Assembly: GCA_006226595.1 (NCBI GenBank)
Contig: SBGP01000082.1
Coordinates: forward strand, 1 to 64,000
Reading direction: 5' to 3'
From: Deltaproteobacteria bacterium
GTDB taxonomy: Bacteria > Myxococcota_A > UBA796 > GCA-2862545
Length of the DNA stretch: 64,000 nucleotides
The position numbers were made by a program, and so were the translations under genes. This document shows positions 9,053-17,597 of this stretch, piece after piece (the stretch's first letter is position 1; each line of letters starts with the position of its first letter). The notes under the pieces are model-generated. The model did not search any database, was not told the origin of the DNA, and saw nothing but the letters and a program-made list of their open reading frames with translations.

Positions 9053-9576
9053 GCCGCCACCTGCCGGGACCGAGCCGACGTCAGCTGCTCGCGGGCCTGC
9101 TCGCCACCGCCTGCGCGCCCGCCGCCTGGGCCCTTTCGGTCGATGCGGCCGAGCTCAAGGCCGTGTTCCTCATGCGCTTCCTCCGCTACGTCGACTTCGG
9201 CGAGGCCGTGGAGCGGGCCACCGTGCGGGTGATCGGCGCCCCCGACATCGCCGCCGCCCTCGAGGCGGTGGGCACGCGCCTCGGCTCGCTCGAGGTGTAC
9301 GGCACCCCGTGGCCGGAGCCAGGCGAAGCACTGGTCCTCGCCCCCTGTGACGTGGTGTACGTGCGCGGCACCCTGGATCAGGTCGGCTCGCTCGAGCTGC
9401 CCGCGAACGTGCTGGTCGTCGGCGACGACGCCGCGCTGATGCCCGCAGGCACCGCGCTCGCCTTCTACTGGGAGGACGACAAGCTGCGCTTCGAGGCGAG
9501 TCAGGAGCACGCCGAGGCCCGTGGCGTGCGCCTCGGCGCCGAGATCCTCCGTCTCGCGCGGGAGGCGAAGCGATGA
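9049..9576 (+). CDS. YfiR-like (DUF4154) periplasmic protein
   Basis: This protein has 175 residues and starts at GTG 9049, overlapping the receptor stop as GTGA. The leader contains SRRQLLAG followed by a hydrophobic run, which resembles a twin-arginine or ordinary Sec signal. The mature protein begins with the family-typical ELKAVFLMRFLRYVDF and continues with alternating strands ending in LRFEASQEHAEARGVRLGAE. YfiR relatives are periplasmic regulators that repress membrane-bound partners. The next gene, a sensor kinase with an extracytoplasmic loop, overlaps it by ATGA and is the obvious partner; that pairing is inferred. Confidence 0.78.
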   Translation: MSRHLPGPSRRQLLAGLLATACAPAAWALSVDAAELKAVFLMRFLRYVDFGEAVERATVRVIGAPDIAAALEAVGTRLGSLEVYGTPWPEPGEALVLAPCDVVYVRGTLDQVGSLELPANVLVVGDDAALMPAGTALAFYWEDDKLRFEASQEHAEARGVRLGAEILRLAREAKR

Positions 9577-11369
9577 ACCTGTCGCTGCGCGCCCGTATCG
9601 TGCTCGTTCAGCTCACCGCGGTGACGTCGGTGCTCGCGTTCCTCGCGCTGGTGCTCATTCCTCGGCTCGAGGAGGGCGCCCGACAGGACCGCCTGCGCGA
9701 GCTCGAGAGCCTGGCGCGCATGGTCGCGTACAACGCCGAGCCGGCCATCGCGTTCATCGACGCGGAGTCGGCCACCGAGGCCGCCGAGACCGTGCTCGTC
9801 GATCCCGAGGTTCGCCGCGTCGCGATCTACGACCTCGACGGCAACCTGTTCGCGCTCGCACCGCGCGGCGCCGAGGCCGCGCCGAGGCTGCCCTTCAAGC
9901 CCGCCCGCGACACGATGGTCGTGCAGGGGCCCATCGGCCGCGAGGGGGACTGGGTCGGCGCCGTCGTCCTCGAGGTCGGCACCGAGGAGATCCGCGCGCA
10001 GTCCACCTCGATTCGTCGCTCGGCCGCGCTCGCCGCTGGCCTGGGGCTCGTGCTCGCGCTCGTGCTCGCGTCGGCCATGGAAGGACTGGTGTCGCGGCGC
10101 ATCCTCGCGCTGTCCAACGTCATCGAGCAGGCGCACCACCACCCGGACACCAAGGCGCGCGTGCCGGTGACCCAGGGACGCATGGACGAGGTCGGCGAGC
10201 TCTCGCTGCGCGTCAACGAGCTGCTCGACGCCATCGACCTGCGCGAGGCCCAGCTGCTCGCGACGCACCAGAAGCTGGAGCAGCGCGTCGCCGACCGCAC
10301 CTCCGAGCTCGAAGCGACCACCCACCGCACCACCGCCATCCTCCAGTCGCTGATGGATGGCCTGGTCGTCGTCGACCGCTCGCACAAGGTGATCTCCGCG
10401 AACGAGGCCATGGTGCGCATGGTGGGCCGTGACCCGATGGGCGAGCCGCTGAAGAACTTCATGCGCCCGAAGGAGGGCGACGCGGACGAGCGCCTGGATC
10501 GCGACGTCGGCCAGGTCGGCCAGTGGTGGCTGCACACGCGTACCGACGACCGCCTGCCCGTCGAGGTGTCGATCGCGCTGATCGCCGGCCAGGGCAACCT
10601 GCAGACGGTGATCTCGGTGCGCGACATCTCCGAGCGACTGCGCCTCGACCAGCTGAAGGCGGACTTCGTGTCGACGGTCAGTCACGAGCTGCGCACGCCC
10701 ATCACCGCGGTGTACGGCTCCCTGCGCCTCGTGCTCAACGGCGTCACCGGCCCGATCTCGGACACGGCGCAGAGCATGCTCCAGCGCGCCTTCGACAACT
10801 CCGAGCGCCTCATCCGGCTGGTCAACGACCTGCTCGACATGCAACGCGTCGAGCGCGGCCAGCTCGTGATCAGCCCCGAGCCGACCCGCCTGGACCGCCT
10901 GGTTACCGCAGCCATCGACAGCAGCGAGGGCTACGACTCGCGACGCATCCCCATCGTGCTCGAGTCCAGCGACGAGGCGATCTGGGTCAACGCCGACTCC
11001 GACCGCATCATCCAGGTGCTGCACAACTTCCTGTCCAACGCGCTGAAGTACTCGCCGGACGACGGTCGCATCACCGTCCGCATGCTGTGCCAGCCCGAGC
11101 GCGTGCGCGTCGAGGTCCAGGACGAAGGCCCCGGCATCCCCGAGTCGTTCCGCAAGCGCATGTTCGGCGCCTTCCAGCAGGCGGAGAGCGGTCCCGAGCG
11201 GCGCAAGCCCGGCACCGGCCTCGGCCTCGCGGTGAGCAAGGCCATCGTCGACGGCCACCAGGGCACGATCGGGTACCTGTGCCCCGACGAGGGCGGCACG
11301 GTCCTGTGGTTCGAGCTGGTGCGGCTCGAGGTCGCGATGAGCGCCGGCGGCAACGGCCCCGCTGCCTGA
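9573..11369 (+). CDS. Membrane sensor histidine kinase (HAMP-PAS-HisKA-HATPase)
   Basis: This protein has 598 residues. A transmembrane segment near 7-30 and a second near 150-172 bracket a periplasmic loop. A HAMP region follows, then a coiled linker, a PAS domain (ILQSLMDGLVVVDRSHK), and a HisKA domain with the phosphoacceptor motif VSHELRTPI. The ATPase domain carries the N box (LSNALKYSP), G1 (DEGPGIPE) and G2 (GTGLGLAVSKAI). It is the last gene of the TonB receptor / YfiR-like operon. No response regulator lies next to it, so its output partner is unknown. A 6-bp GC hairpin follows the stop. Confidence 0.9.
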   Translation: MNLSLRARIVLVQLTAVTSVLAFLALVLIPRLEEGARQDRLRELESLARMVAYNAEPAIAFIDAESATEAAETVLVDPEVRRVAIYDLDGNLFALAPRGAEAAPRLPFKPARDTMVVQGPIGREGDWVGAVVLEVGTEEIRAQSTSIRRSAALAAGLGLVLALVLASAMEGLVSRRILALSNVIEQAHHHPDTKARVPVTQGRMDEVGELSLRVNELLDAIDLREAQLLATHQKLEQRVADRTSELEATTHRTTAILQSLMDGLVVVDRSHKVISANEAMVRMVGRDPMGEPLKNFMRPKEGDADERLDRDVGQVGQWWLHTRTDDRLPVEVSIALIAGQGNLQTVISVRDISERLRLDQLKADFVSTVSHELRTPITAVYGSLRLVLNGVTGPISDTAQSMLQRAFDNSERLIRLVNDLLDMQRVERGQLVISPEPTRLDRLVTAAIDSSEGYDSRRIPIVLESSDEAIWVNADSDRIIQVLHNFLSNALKYSPDDGRITVRMLCQPERVRVEVQDEGPGIPESFRKRMFGAFQQAESGPERRKPGTGLGLAVSKAIVDGHQGTIGYLCPDEGGTVLWFELVRLEVAMSAGGNGPAA

Positions 11370-11385
11370 GGGCGCTCGGGCGCCC
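11370..11385 (+). terminator. Short GC hairpin after the sensor kinase
   Basis: GGGCGC pairs with GCGCCC around a TCGG-type loop immediately after the stop. No U-tract follows, so it is a weak terminator candidate at best. Confidence 0.3.
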
Positions 11386-11522
11386 CCACACCCGCCCGTC
11401 AGTACCCGAAACCGCCGCGGATCCGCGCCAGGTGCGAGAGCTCGCCGCCGAGTCATCGGCTGTCATCAATTTCGTCTTTCGGGTCGGGGGGAGATGGGGG
11501 TCAAATGGATGTGGAGGAACCC

Positions 11523-12488
11523 ATGACGCACACCAAGCTCGCCATCGCCGCGTGCAGCATTGTCCTGCTCGCCGCGTGCGATTCCACGATCACCGGCAAC
11601 GAGGGGAACCTGACGTTCTCCTACGACGCCGACGATGACGTGTTCGACTTCAACAAGCCCATCGCCATCGGCGCGAAGCTCAACCTCAAAGTCGCCGAGT
11701 CCGGCACGAACCTGCCCGTCGACCTCGCGGACGCGACGTCCTCGGACGAGTCGGTGCTCGCGGTCGACTCCTTCGCGGGAGACATGTTCACCCTCGAGGG
11801 CATGGGCGACGGCAACGTGCTGATCTCCGTCGAGACCGACGACGGCGTGACCGACAGCGTGAACATGAACGCGCGGGCGCCCGAGGTCCTCATCCTGAGC
11901 CACACCTGCGGCACGGATGGCGGCGCCTACCTGGTCGGCGACAAGGTCTACGTGCCGTTCGACATGGAGATGAGCAACGGCCAGGCGGTCATCGGCTACG
12001 GCTACTACCCGATCTCCATCTCCGACGAGACGCTGCTCACCCGGGACGTCGAGCACAACGGACAGCAGTTCATCCGCTACGACGTGCTCGGTGCCGGCAC
12101 CGTGACGCTGTCCAGCGACATCGACGACACGACCCTCGAGCTGACCCTCGCCGAGGAGGCGTCCATCGACGGCGTCGACCAGCCCATCGCCTTCGTGCTC
12201 GAGGACATCGACGTCGGCGACACCAACCCCTTCTACGTGCTCCCGACCATCGGCGGCACCACGGTGTGCCAGGCGACGGCCGAGATGAGCGTCGCGAGCG
12301 ACACGCCGACGATCTGCGACGTCCGCACCATCGGCTCCGAGGTCGCCGCGGGCGACGCGAAGTACGAGCAGGGCTGGTTCGAGATCGAGGGCCTCGCCGA
12401 GGGCACCTGCCAGTACACGGTCACCTACCCGAACGGCACGAGCGGCGCGGGCACCTCCGCCCAGTTCGAGTACACGATCCAGCCCTAG
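11523..12488 (+). CDS. Surface lipoprotein with Ig-like region
   Basis: This 321-residue protein has a lipobox LLAAC (C at about 18). The ATG at 11523 was chosen because TGGAGGA sits just upstream; an ATG at 11505 would overlap that site. The mature chain is acidic and beta-rich. The segment around residues 50-115 (SDESVLAVDSFAGD, EGMGDGNVLISVET) has the periodicity of Big_2-like bacterial Ig domains. Three or four scattered cysteines could form disulfides. There is no catalytic motif. The stop lies in a near-perfect 13-bp palindrome also found at two other gene ends. Confidence 0.6.
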   Translation: MTHTKLAIAACSIVLLAACDSTITGNEGNLTFSYDADDDVFDFNKPIAIGAKLNLKVAESGTNLPVDLADATSSDESVLAVDSFAGDMFTLEGMGDGNVLISVETDDGVTDSVNMNARAPEVLILSHTCGTDGGAYLVGDKVYVPFDMEMSNGQAVIGYGYYPISISDETLLTRDVEHNGQQFIRYDVLGAGTVTLSSDIDDTTLELTLAEEASIDGVDQPIAFVLEDIDVGDTNPFYVLPTIGGTTVCQATAEMSVASDTPTICDVRTIGSEVAAGDAKYEQGWFEIEGLAEGTCQYTVTYPNGTSGAGTSAQFEYTIQP

Positions 12489-12498
12489 CAGGCTGCTG
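12486..12498. repeat. 13-bp stop-codon palindrome (copy)
   Basis: TAGCAGGCTGCTG begins with the TAG stop of the lipoprotein gene. It differs by one base from the perfect palindrome TAGCAGGCTGCTA at 47105-47117. The reverse-orientation copy, CAGCAGCCTGCTA, is at 154-166 and includes the kinase stop. Confidence 0.6.
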
Positions 12499-12523
12499 AA
12501 CAGGTCGCCTGAAAGCACCCGCC

Positions 12524-12551
12524 GCGGTCGCGCCACACGGGGCGCGGCCGC
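12524..12551. terminator. Bidirectional hairpin between convergent genes
   Basis: GCGGTCGCGCC pairs with GGCGCGGCCGC (11 bp, one G-U wobble) around a 6-nt loop. It ends one base before the stop codon of the minus-strand ferritin-like gene, so it probably marks transcript ends from both sides. There is no U-tract. Confidence 0.45.
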
Positions 12552-13040
12552 CTACTTGCGGGCCTTCTTCTCGGCCTTCTCGACGCACTTCGCGAAGGCG
12601 TCCACGTACTCGGTGGCGTCGGCCTGCCACGCGCTGTAGGCGGCCCGCAGGTCTGCGCGATCGGTGCTCGCGAGGAACTCGGCCTGGCGCTGCGCGCTGG
12701 CCTGCTCGGCCTCGAGTCCCGCCCGGCAGGCATCGACCAGCGAGGGTGCGGAGTGCACGCGACCAGCCCAGCGATTCGCGGGGACCGCCTCGCCATGCTT
12801 GACGAGAAGTCCGGCGAGGACGTCGGCGTGCTCGCGATGAGCCTGCAGCACTGAGGCGAAGGTCTTGGCATCTTCGAAGTCGAGCTGCGCCTTCGCGTAG
12901 ACGGCGACGGCGTGGTTGGCCTCGTCGAGCGCGTTCTCGAGGGCGATGAGCTCGGCCTTGGAGAGCTCGTCTCCCAGCGACGACTCGTCGGCCAGTGCGG
13001 GGGTGGTCAGGAGGAGGGCGAGGGCGAGGAGGCTGCGCAT
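12552..13040 (-). CDS. Secreted ferritin-like (DUF2202-like) protein
   Basis: This 162-residue protein has a signal peptide (MRSLLALALLLTTPALA). The mature part is a four-helix pattern: ALENALDEANHAVAVY, then FASVLQAHREHADVL, a GLEAEQASA helix, and a final helix before a lysine-rich tail. The spacing of acidic residues and the E-x2-H in the second helix resemble DUF2202/ferritin-like bundles that bind two metal ions. Not all ligands can be assigned with confidence, so metal binding is only suggested. It converges with the lipoprotein gene and is monocistronic. Confidence 0.55.
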   Translation of the reverse strand: MRSLLALALLLTTPALADESSLGDELSKAELIALENALDEANHAVAVYAKAQLDFEDAKTFASVLQAHREHADVLAGLLVKHGEAVPANRWAGRVHSAPSLVDACRAGLEAEQASAQRQAEFLASTDRADLRAAYSAWQADATEYVDAFAKCVEKAEKKARK

Positions 13041-13268
13041 GGTGCGATCCCGGGAGAGAAGCGAATTGTCGCAGGAACCGGCGACCTGTAAAAGCGTGGA
13101 AAATCCAGGGCTACGATGCCGACGCCGACCATGCCGTCCACAGGCGGCAGAGCGGGCTGTCAGCCCCTGGTGAGCTTCTTGTTCTCACCGTCCGGATCAA
13201 TGACCCACGCGGCGCATTTGGAGAATTTCGATCTCATGTCATGCGCGCGGGACGGGCGCGACGGCTTC

Positions 13269-13286
13269 CCATACGCTAGCGTATGG
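13269..13286. promoter_or_regulatory. Perfect 18-bp palindrome, probable operator
   Basis: CCATACGCTAGCGTATGG is a perfect inverted repeat with no spacer. It ends 18 bp before the ATG of the keto-acid cleavage gene, where a dimeric repressor (for example of the TetR type) would block the promoter or early transcript. No regulator gene is adjacent. Confidence 0.6.
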
Positions 13287-13304
13287 TTCCAAGCGCGAGG
13301 CTCC

Positions 13305-14186
13305 ATGTCCCATCCTGCGGTCGTCACCTGTGCCCTCACCGGCGTCCTCACCAACCCCGAGCAGCACCCGGTGCCCGTCACCGCGGCGCAGATGGCCGCC
13401 GAGGCGCGCCGAGCCTTCGATGCCGGCGCGACCGTGGTGCACCTGCACTTCCGCGACCAACGCCCCGGCCTCGGACACATGCCGACCTGGGACCCGGACG
13501 TCTGCGGCACCATCGTCGACGCGATTCGCGCCGAGGTGCCGGAGATCCTGATCAACAGCAGCACGGGTGTGATGGGCACCGACATCAGCGGCCCGGTGGG
13601 TTGCCTCGAGCGCATCCGCCCCGAGATCGCGGCGATGAACGCCGGCACGCTCAACTACCTCAAGGCCCGCGCGTCGAAGCCGGCCTGGGCGTGGCCGCCG
13701 ATGGTCTTCGACAACCCCGTGTCCAAGGTGAAGGCCTTCCTCGACAAGATGTACGAGCTCGACATCGTGCCCGAGTGCGAGTGCTTCGACACCGGCATCG
13801 TCCGCAGCCTGGCGATGTTCAAGCACGTGGGCCTGCTGCGCGAGCCCGTGCACGCGAGCCTGGTCATGGGCGTCGCGAGCGGCATGCCCGCCAAGAAGGA
13901 GTGGCTGCCGCTGCTGCTCCAAGAGCTGCCCGAGGGTGCGGACTGGCAGGCCATCGTCATCGGCCGCAGCGAGGTGTGGGATGTGCACCAGGCCACGGCG
14001 GACCTCGGCGGTCACGTGCGCACGGGGCTCGAGGACACCTTCTACCTGCCCGACGGCTCGCGAGCCGACAGCAATGGCCCGCTGATCGAGGCCCTCGCCC
14101 AGTGCGTGCGCAATGCCGGCCGCGAGGTCGCGACCCCCGAACAGGCCCGCGAGATCATGGGCATCAAGCGCCCGGCCCACGTCTGA
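13305..14186 (+). CDS. Beta-keto acid cleavage enzyme (BKACE, DUF849)
   Basis: This protein has 293 residues, the usual length for the family. It shows the N-terminal VVTCALTG, the zinc-binding HLHFRD motif, LINSSTG, and the later PECECFDTG that supplies an acidic ligand. BKACE enzymes condense a beta-keto acid with acetyl-CoA and split it into acetoacetate plus a CoA thioester; the founding member acts on 3-keto-5-aminohexanoate in lysine fermentation. The substrate here cannot be read from sequence. A family III CoA-transferase follows 31 bp downstream, which fits processing of the CoA product. An 18-bp palindrome precedes the start. Confidence 0.85.
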   Translation: MSHPAVVTCALTGVLTNPEQHPVPVTAAQMAAEARRAFDAGATVVHLHFRDQRPGLGHMPTWDPDVCGTIVDAIRAEVPEILINSSTGVMGTDISGPVGCLERIRPEIAAMNAGTLNYLKARASKPAWAWPPMVFDNPVSKVKAFLDKMYELDIVPECECFDTGIVRSLAMFKHVGLLREPVHASLVMGVASGMPAKKEWLPLLLQELPEGADWQAIVIGRSEVWDVHQATADLGGHVRTGLEDTFYLPDGSRADSNGPLIEALAQCVRNAGREVATPEQAREIMGIKRPAHV

Positions 14187-14217
14187 GCCGCGTACACTCG
14201 GGCATCCAGAGGTGACG

Positions 14218-15345
14218 ATGTCCAAGCTTCCGCTCGAGGGCGTGAAGGTCCTCGACTTCACCCAGAACCTGCCCGGCCCCTACGCCACCTTCATCCTCGC
14301 GTCGCTGGGGGCGGAGGTGATCAAGGTCGAGCCGCCGCGCGGCGACCCGGGTCGCATCAGCCAGGGCATGTTCGACAAGGTGAACCGCGGCAAGCGCTCG
14401 GTGGTCCTCGACTTGCGCGACCCGTCGTCCGCCGCCGCCCGCGATGCGCTGATCGCGTGGGCTGACGTGGTGGTGGAGGGCTTTCGCCCGGGGGTCATGG
14501 ACCGTCTCGGCGCGGGCTTCGACCACGCGGTCTCGCTGTCGCCGAGGGTGATCTACGCGTCGATCTCGGCCTTCGGGCAGACGGGACCCCGCGCCGCTCA
14601 ACCCGCCCACGACCTGAACCTGCAGGCGCTCACCGGGGTGTGCCACACCGAGCGCGACACCCGCGGTCCGCGCGGCCTGGTGCTGCCCGTCGCGGATCTG
14701 TCGACCTCGCTGGCCACGGTGACGGCGATCACCGCGGCCCTCGCGGGCGGCGAGCGGCCCGTGCACCTGGACCTGACGATGGCGGACGCGGCCTTGTCGT
14801 GGGCCGAGGTGTGGGGAGAGGGCCTCGATCTCGGCGACAGCATCCGCCAGGCCCGCGGCAAGCGCATGGCGCTGGCACGGCGCGCGCTCAAGCCGCTGCT
14901 CACGCGCCTGTCGCGAGAGAAGCTGTTCGTGCTGCCCCACTACGGACTGTTCGAGACCCGCGACGGAAAGACGCTGTCCATCGGCATCGTCGACGAGAAC
15001 AAGTTCTGGCGCGCGATGTGCGAGGTGCTCGGTCTTCCCGGTGTGGGGCAGCTTCCCCTCCCCGGGCGGGTGGTCCTCGGCCCCGCGCTGCGCAAGGTCG
15101 TCGCGCGGCGCCTGAAGCGGCGCACCCGACGCGACTGGCTCGAGCGCTTCGAGCAGGCGGGTGTGCCCGCGACCCCGGTGCTCACGGTCGACGAGAGCCG
15201 GCGAGAGGCGCAGTTCCGCCATCGCGGCAGCTTCGACAGCGAGGGTCGCGTTCGCGCGCCGGTCGCCGGTGCCATGCACGTCGAGGGGCCGGGACCGCGG
15301 CTCGGCGAGCACACCGACGCCGTGTTTGCCGAGCTCGGGCTGTGA
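14218..15345 (+). CDS. CaiB/BaiF family III CoA-transferase
   Basis: This 375-residue protein opens with the family signature LEGVKVLDFTQNLPGPYAT, then LGAEVIKVEPPRGDPGR and the RGKRSVVLDLRD segment. A catalytic-type aspartate occurs in LPVADLSTS, at the position where formyl-CoA transferase carries its acyl-enzyme Asp. The family includes CoA-transferases and alpha-methylacyl-CoA racemases, and length and motifs fit both. It is co-oriented with the BKACE gene, with GAGG before its start, so the two probably act in one degradation pathway. Confidence 0.82.
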   Translation: MSKLPLEGVKVLDFTQNLPGPYATFILASLGAEVIKVEPPRGDPGRISQGMFDKVNRGKRSVVLDLRDPSSAAARDALIAWADVVVEGFRPGVMDRLGAGFDHAVSLSPRVIYASISAFGQTGPRAAQPAHDLNLQALTGVCHTERDTRGPRGLVLPVADLSTSLATVTAITAALAGGERPVHLDLTMADAALSWAEVWGEGLDLGDSIRQARGKRMALARRALKPLLTRLSREKLFVLPHYGLFETRDGKTLSIGIVDENKFWRAMCEVLGLPGVGQLPLPGRVVLGPALRKVVARRLKRRTRRDWLERFEQAGVPATPVLTVDESRREAQFRHRGSFDSEGRVRAPVAGAMHVEGPGPRLGEHTDAVFAELGL

Positions 15346-15415
15346 CCCCGCGAACTTGCACGCCCCTTGCGGAAACCCCGCGATGGGCGGCCTATGAAGC
15401 GCCCCTGGAGGCTTC

Positions 15416-16420
15416 ATGCTCCTGTTTCTGACGACCCTCGCGCTCGCCGCGGAACCCGCCGACCTCGGCACCCTCGAGGACACCGGGCTGCTCGGTCACG
15501 GCGCCTCCGACGTCGAGCACACGCCCGACGCGATCCGCAACGGCCAGGTCGAGGACGGCTACCCCTCGGCGGTCGGCCTGGGCGCCGCGAACTTCACGGC
15601 GTGCAGCGGCAGCCTGATCACCCCGCAGATCGTGCTCTCCGCGGCCCACTGTGGCGGTGACTTCTCCCCCGAGACGATTGTCGCGCTCGGACGTGCCTAC
15701 TTCGGAACGACTCCCGCGACGGCCGAGCAGGTGATCGAGTTCGACGACTGGATCCCCCACCCCGACTACGAGCCGCTCGGCGAGGTGCAGCCGCAGACGC
15801 TGCCCGTGAACGACGTGGGCATCGTGATCCTCGACGATCCGGTTGTCGGCATCGAGCCCGTGTGGATCCGCACCGAGCCGATGGTCGACAGCGAGATCGG
15901 CATCCTGCTCACCTCGGTCGGCTTCGGCGCCACCGACGAGAGCGGCGGAGGAAGCGGCACGCGTCGCTCGGGCCAGCTGACCATCGATCGACTCGAGGAG
16001 CAGTTCATCATCTCGAACTCGACCACCAACCCGAACGCCTCGCAGATCTGCTCGGGCGACAGCGGTGGACCGATGTACTTCGAGTACCCGGACGGCTACC
16101 TCGAGCAGTGGGCCGTGCACTCCTACGGCGACACGAACTGCCAGAGCTACTCGGGAAGCACGCGCACGGACCTCGTGTCCGAGTTCATCCTCGAGCAGGT
16201 CGAGCTCGTCCACGGCACGCGAGACTTCTGCGAGATCAACGGCAAGTACGACAACGGCGTGTGCGACTACCGCTGTGACGCGGACCCGGAGTGCGGCGTG
16301 GACGAGGCCGAAGCCGGCGGCTGCGCCTGCGATGTGGGTACCTCGGGCCCCTCGGGCGCCCTGCTGCTTCCGTTGTTCGTCGCCTGGACGCGGCGTCGCC
16401 GCGGCGTGCGGTCAACCTGA
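15416..16420 (+). CDS. Trypsin-like serine protease with MYXO-CTERM-like anchor
   Basis: This 334-residue protein has a short signal peptide. The catalytic triad is visible: His in LSAAHCGG, Asp in NDVGIVIL and Ser in SGDSGGPM. The start of the mature chain (IRNGQVEDGYP) resembles the zymogen cleavage site of chymotrypsin-fold enzymes. After the protease domain come a Cys-rich stretch (CEINGKYDNGVCDYRC) and a C-terminal tail with a cysteine pair, a hydrophobic run and RRRR. This is the layout of MYXO-CTERM sorting signals, which anchor proteins to the myxobacterial surface. CTGGAGG precedes the ATG. Confidence 0.85.
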   Translation: MLLFLTTLALAAEPADLGTLEDTGLLGHGASDVEHTPDAIRNGQVEDGYPSAVGLGAANFTACSGSLITPQIVLSAAHCGGDFSPETIVALGRAYFGTTPATAEQVIEFDDWIPHPDYEPLGEVQPQTLPVNDVGIVILDDPVVGIEPVWIRTEPMVDSEIGILLTSVGFGATDESGGGSGTRRSGQLTIDRLEEQFIISNSTTNPNASQICSGDSGGPMYFEYPDGYLEQWAVHSYGDTNCQSYSGSTRTDLVSEFILEQVELVHGTRDFCEINGKYDNGVCDYRCDADPECGVDEAEAGGCACDVGTSGPSGALLLPLFVAWTRRRRGVRST

Positions 16421-16482
16421 AGTCAACGAACCCGCGCGATCCGGGTCCCGATTGCCCTATACTGCGGCAACACGGAGGCCCT

Positions 16483-17277
16483 ATGCGCTGGTTCGTCCCC
16501 CTTCTCGCCCTCACCGCCATCTCCTGCGCCGGAAATGGCGAGATCGAGGGCGATGACGCCGGCGAGTGCTCGGACGGCGCCGACAACGATCAGAACGGGT
16601 ACTTCGACTGCCAGGACAACGGCTGTTGGAACAGCCCGGACTGCACCGGCGAGACCGACACCGACACCGACGCCGACTCCGACTCCGACTCCGACTCGGA
16701 CACCGACACCGATGCCGAGGACTGCACCGACAACATCGGTCCCTTCTCGCACATCACGACGATGGACGTCCGCATGCAGCTCGACGTCGACCTCGACGAG
16801 ACCAACCCGTTCTGCGGGCCGTTCGGCGTCGGCGCGGCGATCAAGGATTGCACGATGGTGTGGGAAGGCACCGCGGACACCGTGGTCGAGCGCTGCCGTC
16901 CCCCCGAGCGCATCACCATGGAGGGCACGTTCTCCCGCACGAGCTCGGACTGCGACCTCGACCCGAACGACAGCCAGCCGGCGATCCTGGAGCAGGGCAC
17001 CTGGGGCAACGAGGACAACCCGAGCTCCTACATCAGCCTGGTCATGTCACAGGCGGACCCGGGCTTCCTCGAGACGGTCATCGGCCACAAGTTCATCACC
17101 CGGTGGCGCCCCACCGAGTCCCCGGTCTCCGACCAGCAGTACTACGAGACCGACATTCCGAGCGTGACCTTCTCGAATGGGCAGACGGTCATTGACTACG
17201 TCGGCACCACGATCGAGCCGGTGAAGAACTGCCCGATCACGTATACCTCCACGGTTCGCGTGGATATCAATCAGTAG
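16483..17277 (+). CDS. Lipoprotein with Asp-Thr/Asp-Ser spacer
   Basis: This 264-residue protein has a lipoprotein signal ending in AISC (C at about 15). The mature N-terminus carries CSDGADNDQNGYFDCQD, a cysteine-framed Asp/Asn motif common in myxobacterial surface proteins and possibly calcium-binding. It is followed by a Cys-containing turn and then about 20 residues of alternating Asp with Thr or Ser. That spacer presumably extends the folded domain away from the membrane. The C-terminal ~180 residues form a beta-rich domain with paired cysteines and no recognised catalytic motif. The next element is a tRNA-Pro gene. Confidence 0.65.
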   Translation: MRWFVPLLALTAISCAGNGEIEGDDAGECSDGADNDQNGYFDCQDNGCWNSPDCTGETDTDTDADSDSDSDSDTDTDAEDCTDNIGPFSHITTMDVRMQLDVDLDETNPFCGPFGVGAAIKDCTMVWEGTADTVVERCRPPERITMEGTFSRTSSDCDLDPNDSQPAILEQGTWGNEDNPSSYISLVMSQADPGFLETVIGHKFITRWRPTESPVSDQQYYETDIPSVTFSNGQTVIDYVGTTIEPVKNCPITYTSTVRVDINQ

Positions 17278-17319
17278 CTGCGTTTTCGCTGTGCGGGCCC
17301 CAAGAGTTGCCTTCGACGC

Positions 17320-17347
17320 TTGACGCCCGCGCGGATGAAGATAGATG
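17320..17347 (+). promoter_or_regulatory. Sigma70-like promoter of tRNA-Pro
   Basis: TTGACG at 17320-17325 is separated by 16 bp from TAGATG at 17342-17347, and the tRNA begins 10 bp later. Spacing and position fit a housekeeping promoter. Confidence 0.5.
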
Positions 17348-17356
17348 TGGCGGGCG

Positions 17357-17433
17357 CGGGGTATAGCGCAGCCTGGTAGCGCGCCTGCTTCGGGAGCAGG
17401 AAGTCGTTGGTTCGAATCCAGCTACCCCGACCA
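17357..17433 (+). tRNA. tRNA-Pro (anticodon CGG)
   Basis: The acceptor stem CGGGGTA pairs with TACCCCG, the anticodon loop is TTCGGGA inside the stem CCTGC/GCAGG, and the T arm contains GTTCGAATC. Discriminator A is followed by an encoded CCA. A partial second copy of its 3' half lies downstream. Confidence 0.92.
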
Positions 17434-17514
17434 CTTCAGGACCCGCCTTCCACTCGGAAGGCGGGTCTTGTCGTTTCCAGGATCCCGCTCTGGATTCGAG
17501 GCGACGACGTCCTC
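17425..17514 (+). repeat. Direct repeat copy 1 (tRNA-Pro 3' end plus terminator)
   Basis: This ~90-bp block covers the last bases of the tRNA, its terminator hairpin and about 40 bp more. It recurs with only a few mismatches exactly 260 bp downstream at 17685-17774. Confidence 0.8.
17440..17475 (+). terminator. Terminator after tRNA-Pro
   Basis: GACCCGCCTTCC pairs perfectly with GGAAGGCGGGTC (12 bp) around an ACTC loop, followed by TTGTCGTTT. Confidence 0.8.
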
Positions 17515-17597
17515 GGCCGCGACGCGGGCGAGGTCCTGTGGGCGAAAGCCGATGTCCCCGGCGGCAGGGCCGACGGGGAAGCGTCGGAACGTACGGT

